Assembly (NCBI RefSeq): GCF_020515525.1
Contig: NZ_JAIYEP010000008.1
Coordinates: 1-64,000, forward strand
DNA: 64,000 nt
DNA from: Rhodococcus yananensis
GTDB lineage: Bacteria; Actinomycetota; Actinomycetes; Mycobacteriales; Mycobacteriaceae
Direction of reading: 5' to 3'
The translations under genes and the position numbers were made by a program. Position 1 is the stretch's first letter; every line of letters starts with the position of its first letter. The notes beneath the pieces were generated by a model. It worked only from the letters and a program-made list of their open reading frames with translations, was not told the origin of the DNA and ran no database searches. Below are positions 62,242 to 64,000 of this stretch, piece by piece.

Positions 62242-63183
62242 TCAGCGCAGGTGTGCGGTGGTGACGGCGAACCCGGCGATGTACTCCTTGATCGGGCGGT
62301 AGAACTCGTAGGTCACGCGGTAGTCCCCGCAGGCACGCAGAGCCGAGTAGGCCGCAACCCAGGTGCGTACCTCGTGGGAGGAGTGGCCTGCGACCGCATC
62401 CATGCCGTCCGCGGTGTACCGGTCGAAATCGGTCACGCGACCCGACGCGCACACCGCGAGGAACTCGCGGTCCCACTCCGGGTTCAGGTCCATGATGTCG
62501 GCTTCCCCGGCCGCGAAACGCCGTGCCGTCGCGATCGTGTTGGCCTGTCGCGCCGCGCGCGCTTCGGCAGTGGGATGTCTTCCTGCGGTGAGGAATTCAC
62601 GCTGCGCTTCGGTGGCGGTCGGGTACTGCGGGACCGGCGGGTCGTGCGACAGTCCACCCGAGCCGATGAACAGGACACGTTCGTCGCGGTCGCGGAAGTA
62701 CTCCCCCACCGCCGCCCCGAATCGGCGCACCCGTTCCATCGGGGCGAACGGCCGCGCAACGGAATTCACGAAGGTCGGCAGGACGGGCCGGGCGGCCACG
62801 TTGCCGTCGTGGAGGATCTCCATGGGCTGCACCGCACCGTGGTCGACCTCCATCCGGCGGGAGATCGCAACATCGATCCCACGATCCATGACGAACTGCG
62901 CGAGGTCCTCCGCGGTCGCCTCGGGAACGTCGAGTTCGCCTGCGTACGAATCGTAGTCACCGGACCCGTGTGCCTTGTATCCGATACAGAACGGCGGCAT
63001 CAGGTCGTAGAAGAACCCGTTGAAGTGGTCCGGCCCGAAGTTGACGACGATGTCGGGGTCGAATTCGCGGGTGAAGGTGCGGGCGTGTTCGAACGCGTCC
63101 TGGACGGCCTGCACGACGTCTTCCGGCGGGTCGGCGTGATCGAGCAGCGGGCTGTGGGACATACACAGGAGTGCCTGGGGCAT
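62242..63183 (-). CDS. mhpB: 3-carboxyethylcatechol 2,3-dioxygenase (MhpB type)
   Basis: Class III (LigB) extradiol dioxygenase, 313 aa, which meta-cleaves 2,3-dihydroxyphenylpropionate. The catalytic histidines are H115 in MEVDHGAVQPM and H180 in GGLSHDPPVP, at almost the same positions as in E. coli MhpB; the metal-ligand start CMSHSPLLD is present. ATG 63183 has GGAGGGAGA about 6 bases upstream. It lies 27 bases after the hydrolase gene, so the two form a catabolic operon. Confidence 0.92.
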   Translation of the reverse strand: MPQALLCMSHSPLLDHADPPEDVVQAVQDAFEHARTFTREFDPDIVVNFGPDHFNGFFYDLMPPFCIGYKAHGSGDYDSYAGELDVPEATAEDLAQFVMDRGIDVAISRRMEVDHGAVQPMEILHDGNVAARPVLPTFVNSVARPFAPMERVRRFGAAVGEYFRDRDERVLFIGSGGLSHDPPVPQYPTATEAQREFLTAGRHPTAEARAARQANTIATARRFAAGEADIMDLNPEWDREFLAVCASGRVTDFDRYTADGMDAVAGHSSHEVRTWVAAYSALRACGDYRVTYEFYRPIKEYIAGFAVTTAHLR

Positions 63184-63210
63184 TTGCGGTCTCCCTCCGG
63201 TGGTCGCGGG

Positions 63211-64000
63211 TCAGCGTGCGTCGGCGTGACGGGTCAGGCAGTTGCCGACGATCTCGTTGAACTCGACCGCGCGTTCGACCTGCGACCAGTGACCGCACTG
63301 GCTGAAGATGCAGGCGTCGGCGTTCGGGACGACGTTGAGCAGGTCCCAGGTACGCGAGACGGGGATCACCACGTCCTGCACACCGTGGATCAGCAGAACC
63401 GGAATGTCGAGGTGGGCGAGGGCATCGAAATCCAGGGGAAGTTCGTAGCGGTCCCGGTCCCGCGCTGCGACGACCTCGGCGAGGCGGTCGGAGGCGGTGT
63501 CGTTCAGCGCTGCCCGGTACCGCAGTGCGACGAGTTCGTCGGTGACGAGCGAGGTGTCGACGACGAACATCTCGAGGGTTTTGCGGATGCCTTCCTCGGT
63601 CAGCACGGGGTTGGAGTGCCCGGCGAGCGCACCGGTGAGCTTGGCTCCGCCGGTTCCCATCGACACGACGCCCAGCAACCGCTCCGGGAAGTCCAGCGCG
63701 AACTGGAAGGCCAGCCATCCACCGAGGGAGTTGCCGACGATCCAGGTCTTCTCGATGCCCAGCGCGTCGAGTACCCGCACGGCGTGGCGGACCCACTCCT
63801 TGATGCCGTAGGCGGTGCCGTCGGCGACGACCGTCTGTCCGTATCCGATCGAGTCGATCGCGATGCAGCGGCCGTGGCGGCTCAGTTCGGGCAGGTTCAG
63901 CCACCAGTTCGCGGCGGCGGTCACGCCGGTCCCGGATCCGTGGAGGAACAGGATCGGGGTGCTCGTTCCGAGTTCGTGGTAGTGGGTCAGTTCACCGTCG
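63211..64000 (-). CDS. mhpC: Meta-cleavage hydrolase (MhpC type), cut by the window edge
   Basis: Alpha/beta-hydrolase that splits the ring-cleavage product made by MhpB. The visible 262 residues include the oxyanion LFLHGSGTG, the nucleophile elbow VGNSLGGW, and the catalytic His in SQCGHWSQVE near the C-terminus. The frame is open to the right edge, so the start is outside the window; an internal GTG at 63924 is not the true start because the conserved HGSG motif lies upstream of it. Confidence 0.88.
   Translation of the reverse strand, partial: DGELTHYHELGTSTPILFLHGSGTGVTAAANWWLNLPELSRHGRCIAIDSIGYGQTVVADGTAYGIKEWVRHAVRVLDALGIEKTWIVGNSLGGWLAFQFALDFPERLLGVVSMGTGGAKLTGALAGHSNPVLTEEGIRKTLEMFVVDTSLVTDELVALRYRAALNDTASDRLAEVVAARDRDRYELPLDFDALAHLDIPVLLIHGVQDVVIPVSRTWDLLNVVPNADACIFSQCGHWSQVERAVEFNEIVGNCLTRHADAR

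Overview
The window is high-GC, gene-dense chromosomal DNA from a mycolic-acid actinobacterium (order Mycobacteriales). Gene content and protein style best fit Rhodococcus, though I cannot fix the species from sequence alone. Reasons: a strongly G/C third-position bias, many GTG starts, 1- or 4-base GTGA/ATGA stop-start overlaps inside operons, WhiA, mIHF, OpcA and a helicase-less PriA, and a gene order that, from memory, largely follows the Mycobacterium tuberculosis chromosome (qor-ctaB-tkt-tal-zwf-opcA-pgl; secG-tpi-pgk-gap; whiA-yvcK-rapZ-uvrC; rib genes-rpe; fmt-rsmB; priA-metK-coaBC-rpoZ-gmk-mihF; pyrF-carBA-pyrCBR; nusB-efp-pepQ; aroB-aroK-aroC).

Layout. 0-9.2 kb: a small unknown gene diverging from a quinone reductase, heme O synthase (ctaB), then the pentose-phosphate operon tkt-tal-zwf-opcA-pgl. 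9.2-11.7 kb: a 16-bp tandem repeat, an SRPBCC protein and a two-gene ECF42-type sigma factor/DGPF module with its own sigma-specific promoter motif. 11.9-15.5 kb: lower glycolysis (gap-pgk-tpiA) and secG. 15.6-25.3 kb: one long leftward run, rpe-ribD-ribC-ribAB-ribH/PH followed by uvrC-rapZ-yvcK-whiA. 25.4-33.8 kb: an accessory block (PEP synthase, PfkB kinase, an iron-siderophore ABC importer with a broken permease and an iron box, and an AraC regulator) lying between rsmB and rpe, which are neighbours in M. tuberculosis. 33.8-43.9 kb: rsmB-fmt, a secreted lipase, a Nudix hydrolase, and the priA-metK-coaBC-rpoZ-gmk-mihF run. 44.5-53.3 kb: the pyrimidine operon pyrR-pyrB-pyrC-(PH-like protein)-carA-carB-pyrF, preceded by a PyrR-type RNA hairpin beside the ribosome-binding site. 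53.5-60.2 kb: pepQ-efp-nusB, a small membrane protein, a TIGR03086 protein, and aroC-aroK-aroB. 60.2-64 kb: a prepilin peptidase, an MHS-family transporter, and mhpB/mhpC-type aromatic ring-cleavage genes running off the right edge.

Most of the window is ordinary core metabolism and I do not see a clearly new multi-gene system. The observations most worth a second look are: (i) lumazine synthase fused in frame to a membrane PH-domain protein that is normally a separate gene; (ii) two divergent genes only 23 bp apart whose -10 hexamers overlap, both apparently leaderless; (iii) a repeated leaderless-promoter layout (TANNNT then 6-8 bases then the start codon) at about ten genes, including a siderophore operon whose iron box covers the -10; (iv) the ECF42/DGPF self-promoter; (v) several one-base-type lesions (siderophore permease frameshift, stop codon inside an acidic tail, lost start of a transporter) that are either real mutations or assembly errors.
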